In this document: in pieces, positions 43,207-52,106 of the stretch
Layout of the letters: the number at the start of each line of letters is the position of its first letter
Numbering within the stretch: the stretch's first letter is position 1
Origin: Paracoccaceae bacterium
GTDB lineage: Bacteria > Pseudomonadota > Alphaproteobacteria > Rhodobacterales > Rhodobacteraceae
NCBI GenBank assembly: GCA_024304985.1
Contig: JAMWZC010000002.1
Span: 124,001-188,000, forward strand
Direction: 5' to 3'
Length of the DNA stretch: 64,000 bases
The notes under the pieces: generated by a model
What the model saw: only the letters and a program-made list of their open reading frames with translations
Database searches by the model: none
Told to the model about the DNA's origin: nothing
Program-made: the position numbers and the translations under genes

Positions 43207-44604
43207 TCAGCTGGCTGCAACCATCAGCCCTTCGGCCTTCAGCTGCTGATGCGCCTCATCCAGCGACTTGCGCGCGCGTTCAATCAGAATATCGGCCTCG
43301 TCGCGGGTCATGACCAGCGGCGGGCTGATGATCATCCGGTCGCCGACATGGCGCATCACCAGGTTGTTGGCAAAGCAACGCTCGCGCACGATATAGCCCA
43401 CAGTGCCAGGTTCCGACGCGAATTTGGCGCGGCTTTCCTTGTGCGGCGTCAACGCGATAGAGCCCATCATCCCCACGATCTTGGCTTCTCCCACCAGCGG
43501 GTGATCAGTCAAACCGGTCCAGAGCTCTTTCATATAGGGCCCGATATTCGTGCGGACGTGGTCAATGATGCCCTCTTCCTCGATGATGTTGAGGTTTTCA
43601 AGAGCCACGGCCGCGGCAACCGGATGGCTGGAATAGGTATAACCATGATTGAACTCGCAGGCGCCGATCACCGAGGCGACCTCGTCACAGACAATCGAGC
43701 CGCCGATCGGTTGGTATCCGGACGACAATCCCTTGGCGATTGTCATGATATGCGGGCGGATGTTTAGCGTCTGGCTGCCAAACCAGTTTCCGGTACGTCC
43801 GAAGCCGCAGATCACCTCGTCGGCGATCAACAAGATCTCGTACTTGTCGCAGATCCGCTGGATTTCTGGCCAATAGGTGTCAGGGGCAACGATCACCCCG
43901 CCCGCGCCCTGCACGGGTTCGGCGATAAAGGCGGCCACCTTGTCCTCGCCCAGATCGTGGATCGCCTGTTCCAGCTGACGTGCGCGCTCCAGACCGAATT
44001 CCTCGGGCGACATGTCACCGCCTTCCGCCCACCAGTTTGGCTGGTCGATGTGATGGATATCAGGGATCGGCAAACCACCCTGCGCATGCATGCCCGACAT
44101 GCCACCCAAGGACGCACCGGCCATGGTCGAGCCGTGATAGGCGTTCGTGCGGCTGATGATCACCTTCTTGTCGGGTTTGCCTTTCTGGGCCCAGTAGGTG
44201 CGCACCATGCGGATGTTGGTATCGTTCGCTTCAGACCCTGATCCGGCGTAAAACACATGGTTCAGGTCACCGGGTGCCACTTCGGCCAACTTCTGGCTCA
44301 GCGCGATGGCCGGCACATGCGTGGTCATGAAGAAGGTGTTGTAATAAGGCAATTCCTTCATCTGGCGCGCAGCCACATCGGCCAGACGGTCACGCCCATA
44401 GCCCACATTCACGCACCACAGACCGGCCATTCCGTCAATGATCCGGTTTCCGTCGCTATCGGTGATCCAAACACCGTCGGCCCGCGTGATGACACGGGCG
44501 CCACGTTTGGCCAGAACGTCCTGCGTCGAGAAAGGGTGCATGTGATGCGCGGCATCCAGCGCCTGCAATTCATGTGTCGGCATATGGTTGGTGATCACAG
44601 TCAT
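43207..44604 (-). CDS. Class-III omega-transaminase, putrescine:pyruvate type (module B)
   Basis: A 465-residue PLP aminotransferase that opens HELQALDAAHHMHPFSTQ and continues [39 protein letters not shown] and LLIADEVICGFGRTG, with the PLP lysine in TIAKGLSSGY. The sequence is of the SpuC type and very similar in style to characterised roseobacter omega-transaminases. GAGG lies six bases before the ATG. It is transcribed away from the transporter genes, with the GntR gene upstream on the same strand and a near-perfect palindrome (44672-44697) in between. Putrescine or a related diamine is the likely substrate. Confidence 0.9.
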   Translation of the reverse strand: MTVITNHMPTHELQALDAAHHMHPFSTQDVLAKRGARVITRADGVWITDSDGNRIIDGMAGLWCVNVGYGRDRLADVAARQMKELPYYNTFFMTTHVPAIALSQKLAEVAPGDLNHVFYAGSGSEANDTNIRMVRTYWAQKGKPDKKVIISRTNAYHGSTMAGASLGGMSGMHAQGGLPIPDIHHIDQPNWWAEGGDMSPEEFGLERARQLEQAIHDLGEDKVAAFIAEPVQGAGGVIVAPDTYWPEIQRICDKYEILLIADEVICGFGRTGNWFGSQTLNIRPHIMTIAKGLSSGYQPIGGSIVCDEVASVIGACEFNHGYTYSSHPVAAAVALENLNIIEEEGIIDHVRTNIGPYMKELWTGLTDHPLVGEAKIVGMMGSIALTPHKESRAKFASEPGTVGYIVRERCFANNLVMRHVGDRMIISPPLVMTRDEADILIERARKSLDEAHQQLKAEGLMVAAS

Positions 44605-44671
44605 GGCGGACCTCGTTCTGGTGATTCATGGCGTGCGGGAATGGGTCACCAAAAGGCGACTCCCGTTCGTC

Positions 44672-44697
44672 CTCAAGAATATGATCAAATTCTTGAG
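44672..44697. promoter_or_regulatory. Candidate GntR operator: 26-base near-perfect palindrome
   Basis: CTCAAGAAT (44672-44680) and ATTCTTGAG (44689-44697) are perfect inverted copies, and the centre is TGATCA. Only one base pair of 13 does not match. It lies between the GntR stop and the aminotransferase start, 68 bases upstream of the latter. TGATCAAATTC recurs before the binding-protein gene at 45498-45508. No T run follows, so a terminator is unlikely. Confidence 0.7.
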
Positions 44698-44708
44698 TGT
44701 CAATCGAA

Positions 44709-45404
44709 TCAGTGTGCAGAGGTGTCGAGGTCCAGCATTTCGCGGATCTGTTCCATCCCCTGAAGCATATCCTCTCGCATGGCCCTTGCGGCCCCTTCGG
44801 AATCACCTGTCCGCATGCAATTCAGCATATCCTTGTGCTTGTCCGGCAGGTTCTGGGTGCCCACCCGTCCAATCACGACACGCAGCGAAGGGCCAAAGCG
44901 CAGCCACAGCCGCTCGGCCATTTCCGCAAGGATCGGCGCATCGGCAAGATCGTAGAGCTTGGCGTGAAACAGGTAGTTGTTCTCAAGATAAGCACGCAGG
45001 TCACCTGCGGCGATGGCGCGGTCCAGCGCCGTGTCGATCGCTGTCAGACGGGCCAGATCCGCGGGGGTCGCACGCTCGGTTGCCCGCAAGCCCAGATGCG
45101 ATTCAAGCCATTGTCTTGCATAAACAATTTCCGAAATGTTCGCAGCCGTCAACTGCGGCACGCAGACCCTGCGATTGCCCTGAAAGACCAGGGCGCCTTC
45201 GGCCGTCAGCCGCCGGATCGCCTCTCGTACGGGGGTCATACCTGCGTTCAAGCGATCGGCCAGCCCCTGGATTGTCAGAGCCTGTCCGGGCGCGATCTCT
45301 CCGAACAGGATCTGATCCCGCAATCTGCGATAGATCACCTCGTGCGCCGGAGGGTTCGCCGCCGCCTCGACAAGGGTGGTCATTTTTCGGGCACCGTCGT
45401 CCAT
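44709..45404 (-). CDS. GntR-family regulator with FCD domain (module B)
   Basis: The 231-residue regulator has a GntR helix-turn-helix (about 20-90; YRRLRDQILFGEIAPGQALTIQGLADRLNAGMTPVREAIRRL) and a C-terminal FCD domain (about 95-225; VYARQWLESHLGLRATE, NNYLFHAKLYDLAD). It sits between the aminotransferase and the Pot operon, and probably controls both through the TGATCA sites at 44672-44697 and 45497-45508. The first ATG (45404) is preceded by AGGGAAAAG; another ATG is 21 bases on. Confidence 0.88.
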   Translation of the reverse strand: MDDGARKMTTLVEAAANPPAHEVIYRRLRDQILFGEIAPGQALTIQGLADRLNAGMTPVREAIRRLTAEGALVFQGNRRVCVPQLTAANISEIVYARQWLESHLGLRATERATPADLARLTAIDTALDRAIAAGDLRAYLENNYLFHAKLYDLADAPILAEMAERLWLRFGPSLRVVIGRVGTQNLPDKHKDMLNCMRTGDSEGAARAMREDMLQGMEQIREMLDLDTSAH

Positions 45405-45490
45405 TTTGCCGCTTTTCCCTGCGTTCTACCAAGACACCTGCTTGCGAGTTTAGCGGCATCGTGAAAACATTGCCATATTGCCTTGCGGCA

Positions 45491-45508
45491 GAAAACTTGA
45501 TCAAATTC
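45491..45508. promoter_or_regulatory. Candidate GntR operator before the module B binding-protein gene
   Basis: TTGATCAA (45497-45504) is a perfect palindrome, and TGATCAAATTC (45498-45508) is an exact 11-base match with the palindrome at 44682-44692. It is 47 bases upstream of the ATG at 45555, a usual place for a repressor site. Confidence 0.6.
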
Positions 45509-45554
45509 CGGAATGGGGACGGAAGATCCACAATTTACCAAAGGGAGTATCCTG

Positions 45555-46640
45555 ATGAGACAACACCTGGTGACCATGACCGCAACACTCGCGCTCATGG
45601 CAGGCGCTGCCGCGGCACAGGAAGTGCGCGTGTACAACTGGTCGGACTATATCGACGAGGAACTGCTTGCCAAGTTCGAAGCAGACACCGGCATGAAGCT
45701 GATCTACGACGTGTTCGACAGCAACGAAGTGCTTGAGACAAAGCTGCTGGCTGGCGGGTCGGGTTACGACGTGGTGGTGCCAAGCGGCACCTTCCTGCAA
45801 CGCCAGATCGAAGCAGGTGCTTTCCAGAAACTCGACAAGTCGAAACTGCCCAACATCGAAAACATGTGGGATGTCGTGTCGACGCGCACTGCGCAGTATG
45901 ATCCGGACAACGCTTATTCGATCAACTACATGTGGGGTACCACAGGTATCGGGGTGAACGTCGGCAAGGTGACGGAGATCCTTGGTGAGGATGCACCGAT
46001 CGACAGCCTTGCGCTGGTGTTCGATCCTGCCAATGCCGAGAAACTGGCCGCTTGCGGCATCATGATGCTGGACGCCCCGGCCGAGATGATCCCGGCTGCG
46101 CTCAAGTATCTGGGCGAAGATCCCAACAGCCATGACCCCGAGGTGATTGCCAAGACCGAAGAGGTCTTTATGGCGATCCGGCCGTATATCCAGAAGTTCC
46201 ACAGCTCGGAATATATCAATGCGCTGGCGAATGGCGACATCTGCGTCGCTCTGGGCTGGTCGGGTGACATCCTGCAAGCGCGTGACCGCGCTGCCGAAGC
46301 CGAGAATGGTGTCGAGATTGCCTACAACGCCGCCAAGGAAGGTGCGCAGATGTGGTTCGACCAGATGGCAATTCCTGTCGATGCGCCGAACGTGGAAGGG
46401 GCACATGCTTTCCTGAACTTCATCATGGATGCGCAGAACATGGCAGCCGCCTCGAACTATGTCTATTATGCCAATGGCAACAAGGCATCGCAGGAGTTCC
46501 TGAACGAGGACGTGATCGGTGATCCGGCGATCTATCCGTCGGAAGAGGCGTTGAACAACCTGTTCACCACCACACCCTGGGATGCAGGCGTACAGCGGAC
46601 TGTGACCCGCTTGTGGACCAAAATCAAATCGGGCACCTGA
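45555..46640 (+). CDS. potF: Periplasmic polyamine-binding protein, PotF-like (module B)
   Basis: A 361-residue solute-binding protein with signal peptide (MTATLALMAGAAAAQ, cleavage near residue 21). The mature part begins EVRVYNWSDYIDEELLAKFE, the hallmark PotF/PotD opening, and contains GYDVVVPSGTFLQRQI and ALANGDICVALGWSGD. Putrescine-type binding proteins have a tryptophan and acidic residues around the amine; W and D/E are present in YNWSDYID and GWSGD. AAAGGGAG lies close before the ATG at 45555. The binding protein starts the potFGHI operon. Confidence 0.92.
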   Translation: MRQHLVTMTATLALMAGAAAAQEVRVYNWSDYIDEELLAKFEADTGMKLIYDVFDSNEVLETKLLAGGSGYDVVVPSGTFLQRQIEAGAFQKLDKSKLPNIENMWDVVSTRTAQYDPDNAYSINYMWGTTGIGVNVGKVTEILGEDAPIDSLALVFDPANAEKLAACGIMMLDAPAEMIPAALKYLGEDPNSHDPEVIAKTEEVFMAIRPYIQKFHSSEYINALANGDICVALGWSGDILQARDRAAEAENGVEIAYNAAKEGAQMWFDQMAIPVDAPNVEGAHAFLNFIMDAQNMAAASNYVYYANGNKASQEFLNEDVIGDPAIYPSEEALNNLFTTTPWDAGVQRTVTRLWTKIKSGT

Positions 46641-46654
46641 GACCCGGTGACATC

Positions 46655-46683
46655 GGCCCGCGCGAAAGCCGCGCGGGCCTTTC
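46655..46683 (+). terminator. Intra-operon hairpin between binding-protein and ATPase genes
   Basis: GGCCCGCGCG (46655-46664) pairs perfectly with CGCGCGGGCC (46670-46679) around AAAGC and is followed by TTTC. It lies 14 bases past the binding-protein stop. Partial termination or mRNA end protection would give more binding protein than transporter; the T run is too short for strong termination. Confidence 0.65.
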
Positions 46684-46706
46684 AATAATGAATGACAGGG
46701 ACCGAC

Positions 46707-47831
46707 ATGGCACAAACCGTTTTCGCCCCGTGGGATGATCCGCAGGCAAAGCCTCTCATCCAGTTCAAGAACGTGACCAAACGGTTTGGCGATTTCACGG
46801 CGATCGAGAATCTGACGCAGGATATCTACGAGCGCGAGTTCTTTTCGCTTCTTGGTCCGTCAGGCTGTGGCAAGACAACCCTGATGCGGATGCTGGCCGG
46901 GTTCGAGAACGTGACCGAGGGTCAGATCCTGATTGCGGGTCAGGACATGGCGCATGTGCCGCCAAACAAACGGGCGGTGAACATGATGTTCCAGTCTTAC
47001 GCCCTCTTTCCGCATCTGAGCGTGTGGGAGAATATTGCTTTCGGCTTGAAGCGAGAAGGCAAGCCCAAGGCCGAGATCGAGGCCCGCGTCGACGAGATGC
47101 TGCGCCTCACGCGGCTGGTCAAATTCGCCAAGCGCAAGCCCCATCAGATTTCCGGTGGACAGCGGCAGCGCGTGGCGTTGGCGCGCAGTCTTGCGAAAGC
47201 ACCGAAACTGTTGCTGCTGGATGAACCGCTGGGGGCCTTGGACAAGAAACTGCGGCAAGATACGCAGTTCGAGTTGATGGACATTCAGGAGAAGACCGGC
47301 ACGACCTTCGTGATCGTGACACATGATCAGGAAGAGGCCATGACGGTCTCCAGTCGGGTCGCCGTGATGGACGAGGGGCGGATCATTCAGGTCGCAACTC
47401 CCGCGCAGATCTACGAAGCTCCGAATTCGGTCTATGTCGCGGATTTCATCGGAGACGTGAACATCATCGATGGTATCGCCACGCGTGATGGCGATGGCTA
47501 TCGCATCACATGGGCTGAAGGGCAGGACCCGTTCATCGCCAAGACGCAGAACAGTTTTGCAGATGGCCAACGCTGCCATCTGGCAATCCGGCCCGAAAAG
47601 GTTGCGATCTTAGCCGAACGACCCGATGACTCCGCCAATGCGATCGAAGGCCAGATCATCGACATTGCCTATCTTGGCAACATCTCGACCTATCACGTCA
47701 AACTGGTCAACGGTCAGATGATCAAGGCGCAGGCAGCCAACACGCGCCGCCTTTCGCGTAGGACCTTTACCTGGGAAGACCGCGTCTGGCTGTCCTGGAC
47801 AGATACAGCCGCCGTCGTGTTGGAGCGCTAG
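46707..47831 (+). CDS. potG: Polyamine ABC transporter ATP-binding protein, PotG-like (module B)
   Basis: The 374-residue ATPase has Walker A GPSGCGKTTLMRMLAGFE, Q-loop FQSYALFPHLSV, signature QISGGQRQRVALARSL, Walker B LLLLDEPLGALDKK and THDQEEAMTVSSR, with a C-terminal TOBE region (IRPEKVAIL). The second in-frame ATG at 46707 follows AGGGA and is preferred to 46692. It lies between PotF- and PotH-like genes, two bases before the latter, in the standard potFGHI order. Confidence 0.93.
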   Translation: MAQTVFAPWDDPQAKPLIQFKNVTKRFGDFTAIENLTQDIYEREFFSLLGPSGCGKTTLMRMLAGFENVTEGQILIAGQDMAHVPPNKRAVNMMFQSYALFPHLSVWENIAFGLKREGKPKAEIEARVDEMLRLTRLVKFAKRKPHQISGGQRQRVALARSLAKAPKLLLLDEPLGALDKKLRQDTQFELMDIQEKTGTTFVIVTHDQEEAMTVSSRVAVMDEGRIIQVATPAQIYEAPNSVYVADFIGDVNIIDGIATRDGDGYRITWAEGQDPFIAKTQNSFADGQRCHLAIRPEKVAILAERPDDSANAIEGQIIDIAYLGNISTYHVKLVNGQMIKAQAANTRRLSRRTFTWEDRVWLSWTDTAAVVLER

Positions 47832-47833
47832 GG

Positions 47834-48724
47834 ATGCGTCGCTTCATCCTCATCGCGGTTCCCTATCTTTGGCTGATGGCCCTGTTTCTTGTGCCATTCC
47901 TGATCGTGCTGAAGATCTCTCTCTCGGATATTGCGCTGTCGATTCCGCCCTATACACCGCAGCTGGACCTGACCGAAGGATGGTCCGGGATCAAAGCCTT
48001 CCTGTCGCAGCTTGATTTCGAGAATTTCACCTTTCTGACGCAGGACCCGCTTTATTGGCGGGCTTATGTCTCATCGCTCCAGATCGCGCTGATCTCGACG
48101 GTTTTGACGCTTCTTGTGGGATATCCCATCGCCTATGCGATGGCGCAGGCCCCCGATGAATGGCGCGCCACCTTGCTGCTGCTGGTGATCCTGCCATTCT
48201 GGACCAGTTTTCTGATCCGAGTCTATTCCTGGATCGGCATCCTGTCGAACGAAGGCTTCCTGAACCAGTTCCTGTTGTGGACGGGGATCATTTCGACCCC
48301 GCTGACCATCCTGAACACGAACACGGCCGTCTATATCGGGATCGTTTACACCTATTTGCCCTTCATGATCCTGCCCATCTATTCGGCGCTTGAGAAAATG
48401 GATGGCTCGCTTCTGGAAGCGGCCGAGGATCTTGGATGTTCGCGGCTGTCCGCTTTCTGGCTGGTGACAGTTCCACTGTCCAAAGCAGGGATCGTCGCAG
48501 GTTGCTTTCTGGTGTTCATCCCGGCGCTTGGCGAGTTCGTAATCCCCTCGCTGCTGGGCGGGTCCGACACGCTGATGATTGGCAAGGTGCTGTGGGAAGA
48601 GTTCTTCTCGAACCGCGACTGGCCGGTTGCGTCCGCTGTGGCGGTGATCCTGCTGCTGATCCTTGTGGTGCCGATCGTGCTGTTCCAGCGCAATGAGCAG
48701 AAGCAGCGGGAGTTGGACCAATGA
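47834..48724 (+). CDS. potH: Polyamine ABC transporter permease, PotH-like (module B)
   Basis: A 296-residue permease with six helices and the PotH/PotB-type stretch LLLVILPFWTSFLIRVYSWIGIL. The EAA loop is LLEAAEDLGCSRLSAFWLVTVP, and the helix GCFLVFIPALGEFVIPSLLGGS follows. It ends with QQ before a four-base overlap with potI. Together with PotI it forms the membrane channel for polyamine uptake. Confidence 0.93.
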   Translation: MRRFILIAVPYLWLMALFLVPFLIVLKISLSDIALSIPPYTPQLDLTEGWSGIKAFLSQLDFENFTFLTQDPLYWRAYVSSLQIALISTVLTLLVGYPIAYAMAQAPDEWRATLLLLVILPFWTSFLIRVYSWIGILSNEGFLNQFLLWTGIISTPLTILNTNTAVYIGIVYTYLPFMILPIYSALEKMDGSLLEAAEDLGCSRLSAFWLVTVPLSKAGIVAGCFLVFIPALGEFVIPSLLGGSDTLMIGKVLWEEFFSNRDWPVASAVAVILLLILVVPIVLFQRNEQKQRELDQ

Positions 48725-49539
48725 GACGATTTTCCTGGTTCAATGCGACGTCCCTTACGGTCGGTTTTGCATTCCTTTACCTGCCGATGCTGATCCTGAT
48801 CATCTACAGCTTCAACGAGTCACGTCTGGTGACGGTCTGGGCTGGTTTTTCGACACAATGGTACGGCTCGCTGTTGCAGAACCAGTCCTTCCTTGATGCG
48901 GCATGGGTCACGATTCAGGTCGCCGTGGCGTCATCCACCATTGCCACGATCCTTGGCACGATGGGCGCCTATGTTCTGGTGCGCGGCGGCCGTTTTATGG
49001 GGCGGACACTGTTTTCCGGCATGATCTACGCCCCCTTGGTGATGCCCGAGGTGATTACCGGTCTGTCGCTGCTGTTGCTTTTCATCGGGATCGGGCTGGA
49101 TAGGGGTATCTTCACCGTCGTGCTGGCGCATACGACCTTTTCGATGTGCTTCGTCTCGGTCGTCGTATCGTCGCGGCTGGTCAGTTTCGACAAATCGCTG
49201 GAGGAAGCGGCGCTTGATCTGGGCTGTTCTCCTTTCGATGCGTTCCGTCTCGTGACGCTGCCGATCATCGCGCCTGCGGTGATTTCAGGGTGGTTACTGG
49301 CCTTCACCCTGTCGCTGGACGATCTGGTGATCGCCTCATTCACCGCCGGACCATCCGCGACAACATTGCCGATCCGCATTTTCTCGGCCGTCAGGATGGG
49401 TGTGTCGCCCGAGATCAACGCCCTGTCCACGATCATGATCGCCATCGTGACGGTAGGTGTGGTCACGGCCTCGATCATCTCGAAACGCAGCAGCCTTGCC
49501 CAACAACGCGATGAACAGGCCGCAGCGCGCGCAACATGA
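48721..49539 (+). CDS. potI: Polyamine ABC transporter permease, PotI-like (module B)
   Basis: A 272-residue permease with six helices. The N-terminal FLYLPMLILIIYSFNES and the EAA loop SLEEAALDLGCSPFDAFRLVT, followed by FTLSLDDLVIASFTAGPSATTLPI, are typical of PotI/PotC. It starts within the potH stop (ATGA) and overlaps the oxidoreductase gene by four bases, so transport and oxidation genes are cotranslated. Confidence 0.93.
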   Translation: MRRFSWFNATSLTVGFAFLYLPMLILIIYSFNESRLVTVWAGFSTQWYGSLLQNQSFLDAAWVTIQVAVASSTIATILGTMGAYVLVRGGRFMGRTLFSGMIYAPLVMPEVITGLSLLLLFIGIGLDRGIFTVVLAHTTFSMCFVSVVVSSRLVSFDKSLEEAALDLGCSPFDAFRLVTLPIIAPAVISGWLLAFTLSLDDLVIASFTAGPSATTLPIRIFSAVRMGVSPEINALSTIMIAIVTVGVVTASIISKRSSLAQQRDEQAAARAT

Positions 49540-50870
49540 CCCGTATCTTTCCGGCCTTCGCCTATAGCAACGCCCCGGTTGCAGGCTGTTTTTGGGCAGG
49601 AACAGTGCCTGATGACGCAGACGGTTTTCCGCCGGTCACAGGGGATCACACGGCGGATGTGGTCGTCATCGGCGCGGGTTTCACCGGCCTGTCGTCCGCC
49701 CTGCATCTGGCGCGGGACGGTGTTGATACCATTGTTCTGGACGCCATGCACCCGGGATGGGGCGCTTCTGGACGAAACGGGGGATTCTGCTGCCTCGGCG
49801 GGGCGAAAGCCAGCAGTGCAGATATCGCTCGCCGGTTCGGGCAAGAGGCGCTTATGGGCTGGCGGCGTGCAGAGCAGGACGCCGTGGCGTTAGTTGCAGG
49901 ATTGTTGGAGGAGCACGGCATCGACGCCGATACTCATTCGCAGGGCGAGACGATTCTGGCCCATAACTCGCGCAACGCCCGCGGCCTTCAAGACGATATC
50001 TCGCGGGTCAGGCGTGAATACGGGTTGGATGCCACATGGCACACTCCGACCCAACTGGACGATCTGGGTATGTCTGGGCCGTTCTTGGGGGGGCTGACCA
50101 TCCCCGTCGGTTTCGCCCTGAACCCGCGCAAGTATATCGCGGGGCTGGTTCAGGCGGCCCGCAGTCTTGGCGCGCGTATCCACGGGCACAGCCCGGTCGC
50201 CGCAATCACCCAGATAAGCAACGGGATCGAGGTTCGAACGGGCAAGGCCACGATCCGTGCAAAGCGTCTGATTCTTGCGACGAATGGCTATTCATCAGAT
50301 GACCTGCCGCCCTGGATGGCTGCGCGCTATATGCCCGCGCAATCCAATGTTCTGGTGACGCGCCCATTGACGCAGACCGAACTTGACGCAGCGGGCTGGA
50401 ACAGCCGGCAGATGGCCTACGATACGCGAAACCTGTTGCATTATTTTCGCCTGATGCCCGACAATCGCTTTCTGTTCGGGATGCGTGGCGGTCTTTTGGC
50501 GTCTGCGCGCGCAGAAGCGGGTATCACCACCCGCGCACGCGCGCATTTCGATGCGATGTTCCCGGCATGGCGCCATGTCGACACACCACATGGCTGGAGC
50601 GGGATGGTCTGCTTCAGCGCGAACCGCGTGCCCTATTGCGGGCCAATCTCCGGAATGCCCGGTGCCTTTGCCGGCTTTGCCTTTCATGGAAACGGCGTGG
50701 CGATGGGCAGCTATACAGGCGCACTGCTGGCCGATCTTGCGCAGGACAAGCCGACAAGGCTCCCCCATCCTGCAATTATGCGTGCCGATGCCCCCCGATT
50801 TCCCTTGGGCAGGTTCCGCAGGGCGCTGCTGCCGGCGGGTTATGCCTTGGCCGGTTTGCGGGATCTGTGA
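49536..50870 (+). CDS. FAD-dependent amine oxidoreductase, PuuB-like (module B)
   Basis: A 444-residue DAO/GlpO-type flavoprotein with the FAD-binding motif ADVVVIGAGFTGLSSALHLA at about residue 37 and the PuuB-like LDAMHPGWGASGRNGGF. The C terminus has GFAFHGNGVAMGSYTGALLADL. PuuB oxidises gamma-glutamylputrescine, but the glutamylating enzyme PuuA is not seen here, so a free diamine or other amine could be the substrate. It is the last gene of the potFGHI operon, coupled to potI by a GTGA/ATGA-type overlap of four bases. Confidence 0.87.
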   Translation: MTRIFPAFAYSNAPVAGCFWAGTVPDDADGFPPVTGDHTADVVVIGAGFTGLSSALHLARDGVDTIVLDAMHPGWGASGRNGGFCCLGGAKASSADIARRFGQEALMGWRRAEQDAVALVAGLLEEHGIDADTHSQGETILAHNSRNARGLQDDISRVRREYGLDATWHTPTQLDDLGMSGPFLGGLTIPVGFALNPRKYIAGLVQAARSLGARIHGHSPVAAITQISNGIEVRTGKATIRAKRLILATNGYSSDDLPPWMAARYMPAQSNVLVTRPLTQTELDAAGWNSRQMAYDTRNLLHYFRLMPDNRFLFGMRGGLLASARAEAGITTRARAHFDAMFPAWRHVDTPHGWSGMVCFSANRVPYCGPISGMPGAFAGFAFHGNGVAMGSYTGALLADLAQDKPTRLPHPAIMRADAPRFPLGRFRRALLPAGYALAGLRDL

Positions 50871-50878
50871 AACCGGCG

Positions 50879-51802
50879 TCACCCTTGCGGGGTCATGCCA
50901 GATCGCGCCTTTTCCCGCTTCAGGCCGAGCGCATGTTCGCGCAAGATGATCATCACGCCGGCCAGTATGACCAGACCAGCACCGATCAACATCTGAACCG
51001 TCGGCACTTCATCAAAGATGAAATACCCGATCAGAATCGCGAATAGCATCGAGGCGTAATCGAAGGGCGCCACGACGCTGGCATCGGCAAAGCGATAGGC
51101 GGAGGTAAGGAAAATCTGCCCCAGCCCCCCGAGTAGCCCTGCCACGATGAGTAATGCCGCCTCGAACGGCAGGGGGATCACCCATCCGAAGGGGAGTGTC
51201 AGCAATGACAACCCTGTGGCCGTCATCGAGAAAAAGAAAACGATGGCCGAGGTCTGTTCGGTCTGCACCAACTTGCGAACATAGATCTGTGCAAGCGCCG
51301 CACAGACTGCACCCATCAGCACCAGCATCGCTCCCAGAGCGGCCGCTGACTCAACCGTCGGCCCCGACAGCAGTGTCAAACGCGGCGCCAGCACCACCAT
51401 CACGCCCACCATCCCCAGCGCGACCGCAAAAAGCCGGAAGGCACGCACTTCTTCATTCAAAAACATCGCAGCAAAAACAACGACTAACAGCGGCGCCGCA
51501 TAACCGATCGCCGTAACTTCCGGCAGGGGCAAAAGGCCCAATCCCGCGAATCCAAGACCCATCGCAGCAGTTCCTACAAAACCGCGCCAAAAATGTCCCA
51601 GTGGTGACGTCACTTTGAGCCCTGTCCGCAGGTCTCCTCGCATCCAGAGCCACGCGAGGATGACAGGCATGGCAAAAAAAGACCGGAAGAAAACGGCCTG
51701 ACCCGGTGGCACATGATCCGCCGTTGCCTTGATCAGGGATGCCATTGTGATGAACAGAATGACCGAACAGAGTTTGAGGATAATCCCCCGTAATGGCTGC
51801 AT
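50879..51802 (-). CDS. DMT-superfamily (EamA) permease
   Basis: A 307-residue membrane protein with ten helices in two EamA repeats: KLCSVILFITMASLIKATADHVPPG at the start, FFRSFFAMPVILAWLW, then EVTAIGYAAPLLVVVFA and SAYRFADASVVAPFDYASMLFAILIGYFIFDE in the second half. The style is of the S-adenosylmethionine/riboflavin-exporter-like DMT proteins, but the substrate is unknown. It converges with the module B operon eight bases past its last stop and probably is not part of it. Confidence 0.87.
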   Translation of the reverse strand: MQPLRGIILKLCSVILFITMASLIKATADHVPPGQAVFFRSFFAMPVILAWLWMRGDLRTGLKVTSPLGHFWRGFVGTAAMGLGFAGLGLLPLPEVTAIGYAAPLLVVVFAAMFLNEEVRAFRLFAVALGMVGVMVVLAPRLTLLSGPTVESAAALGAMLVLMGAVCAALAQIYVRKLVQTEQTSAIVFFFSMTATGLSLLTLPFGWVIPLPFEAALLIVAGLLGGLGQIFLTSAYRFADASVVAPFDYASMLFAILIGYFIFDEVPTVQMLIGAGLVILAGVMIILREHALGLKREKARSGMTPQG

Positions 51803-52106
51803 AATTCCCGCTTCCCTGCGACCGCATCGTGATGCTGACGGGTGTAGGTGTAAAGGTCAATGGTCACCACGCAACGCGGGTGAAAGCACTCGATCAAACC
51901 AAGTCAACCCAGGATGGAAAACAGGATCGGCGGAAAAACTCAATCAAATAGGCTATTTTTTGCCAATTTTCCTCACGTTTTGTTGTTCCGAAATCTAATG
52001 CTCAACTCTTGCGATATAGGCGGTTCAAGAGCATTTCTGCCGGGATCGTTGTTGTGATGGCTTTTCGCATTTTGCAGTAACGACCCCGTAACGAAAGGAT
52101 GGGACT
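51803..52106. other. 304-base non-coding region upstream of an outer-membrane protein gene
   Basis: This stretch separates divergent genes for the DMT permease and an outer-membrane protein. It is AT-rich between about 51930 and 52080 compared with its neighbours, as expected for a strong promoter region. GAAAGGAT next to the start at 52107 is a good ribosome site. I see no RNA gene or clear -35/-10 pair; GTAACGA occurs twice at about 52076-52095. Confidence 0.5.
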
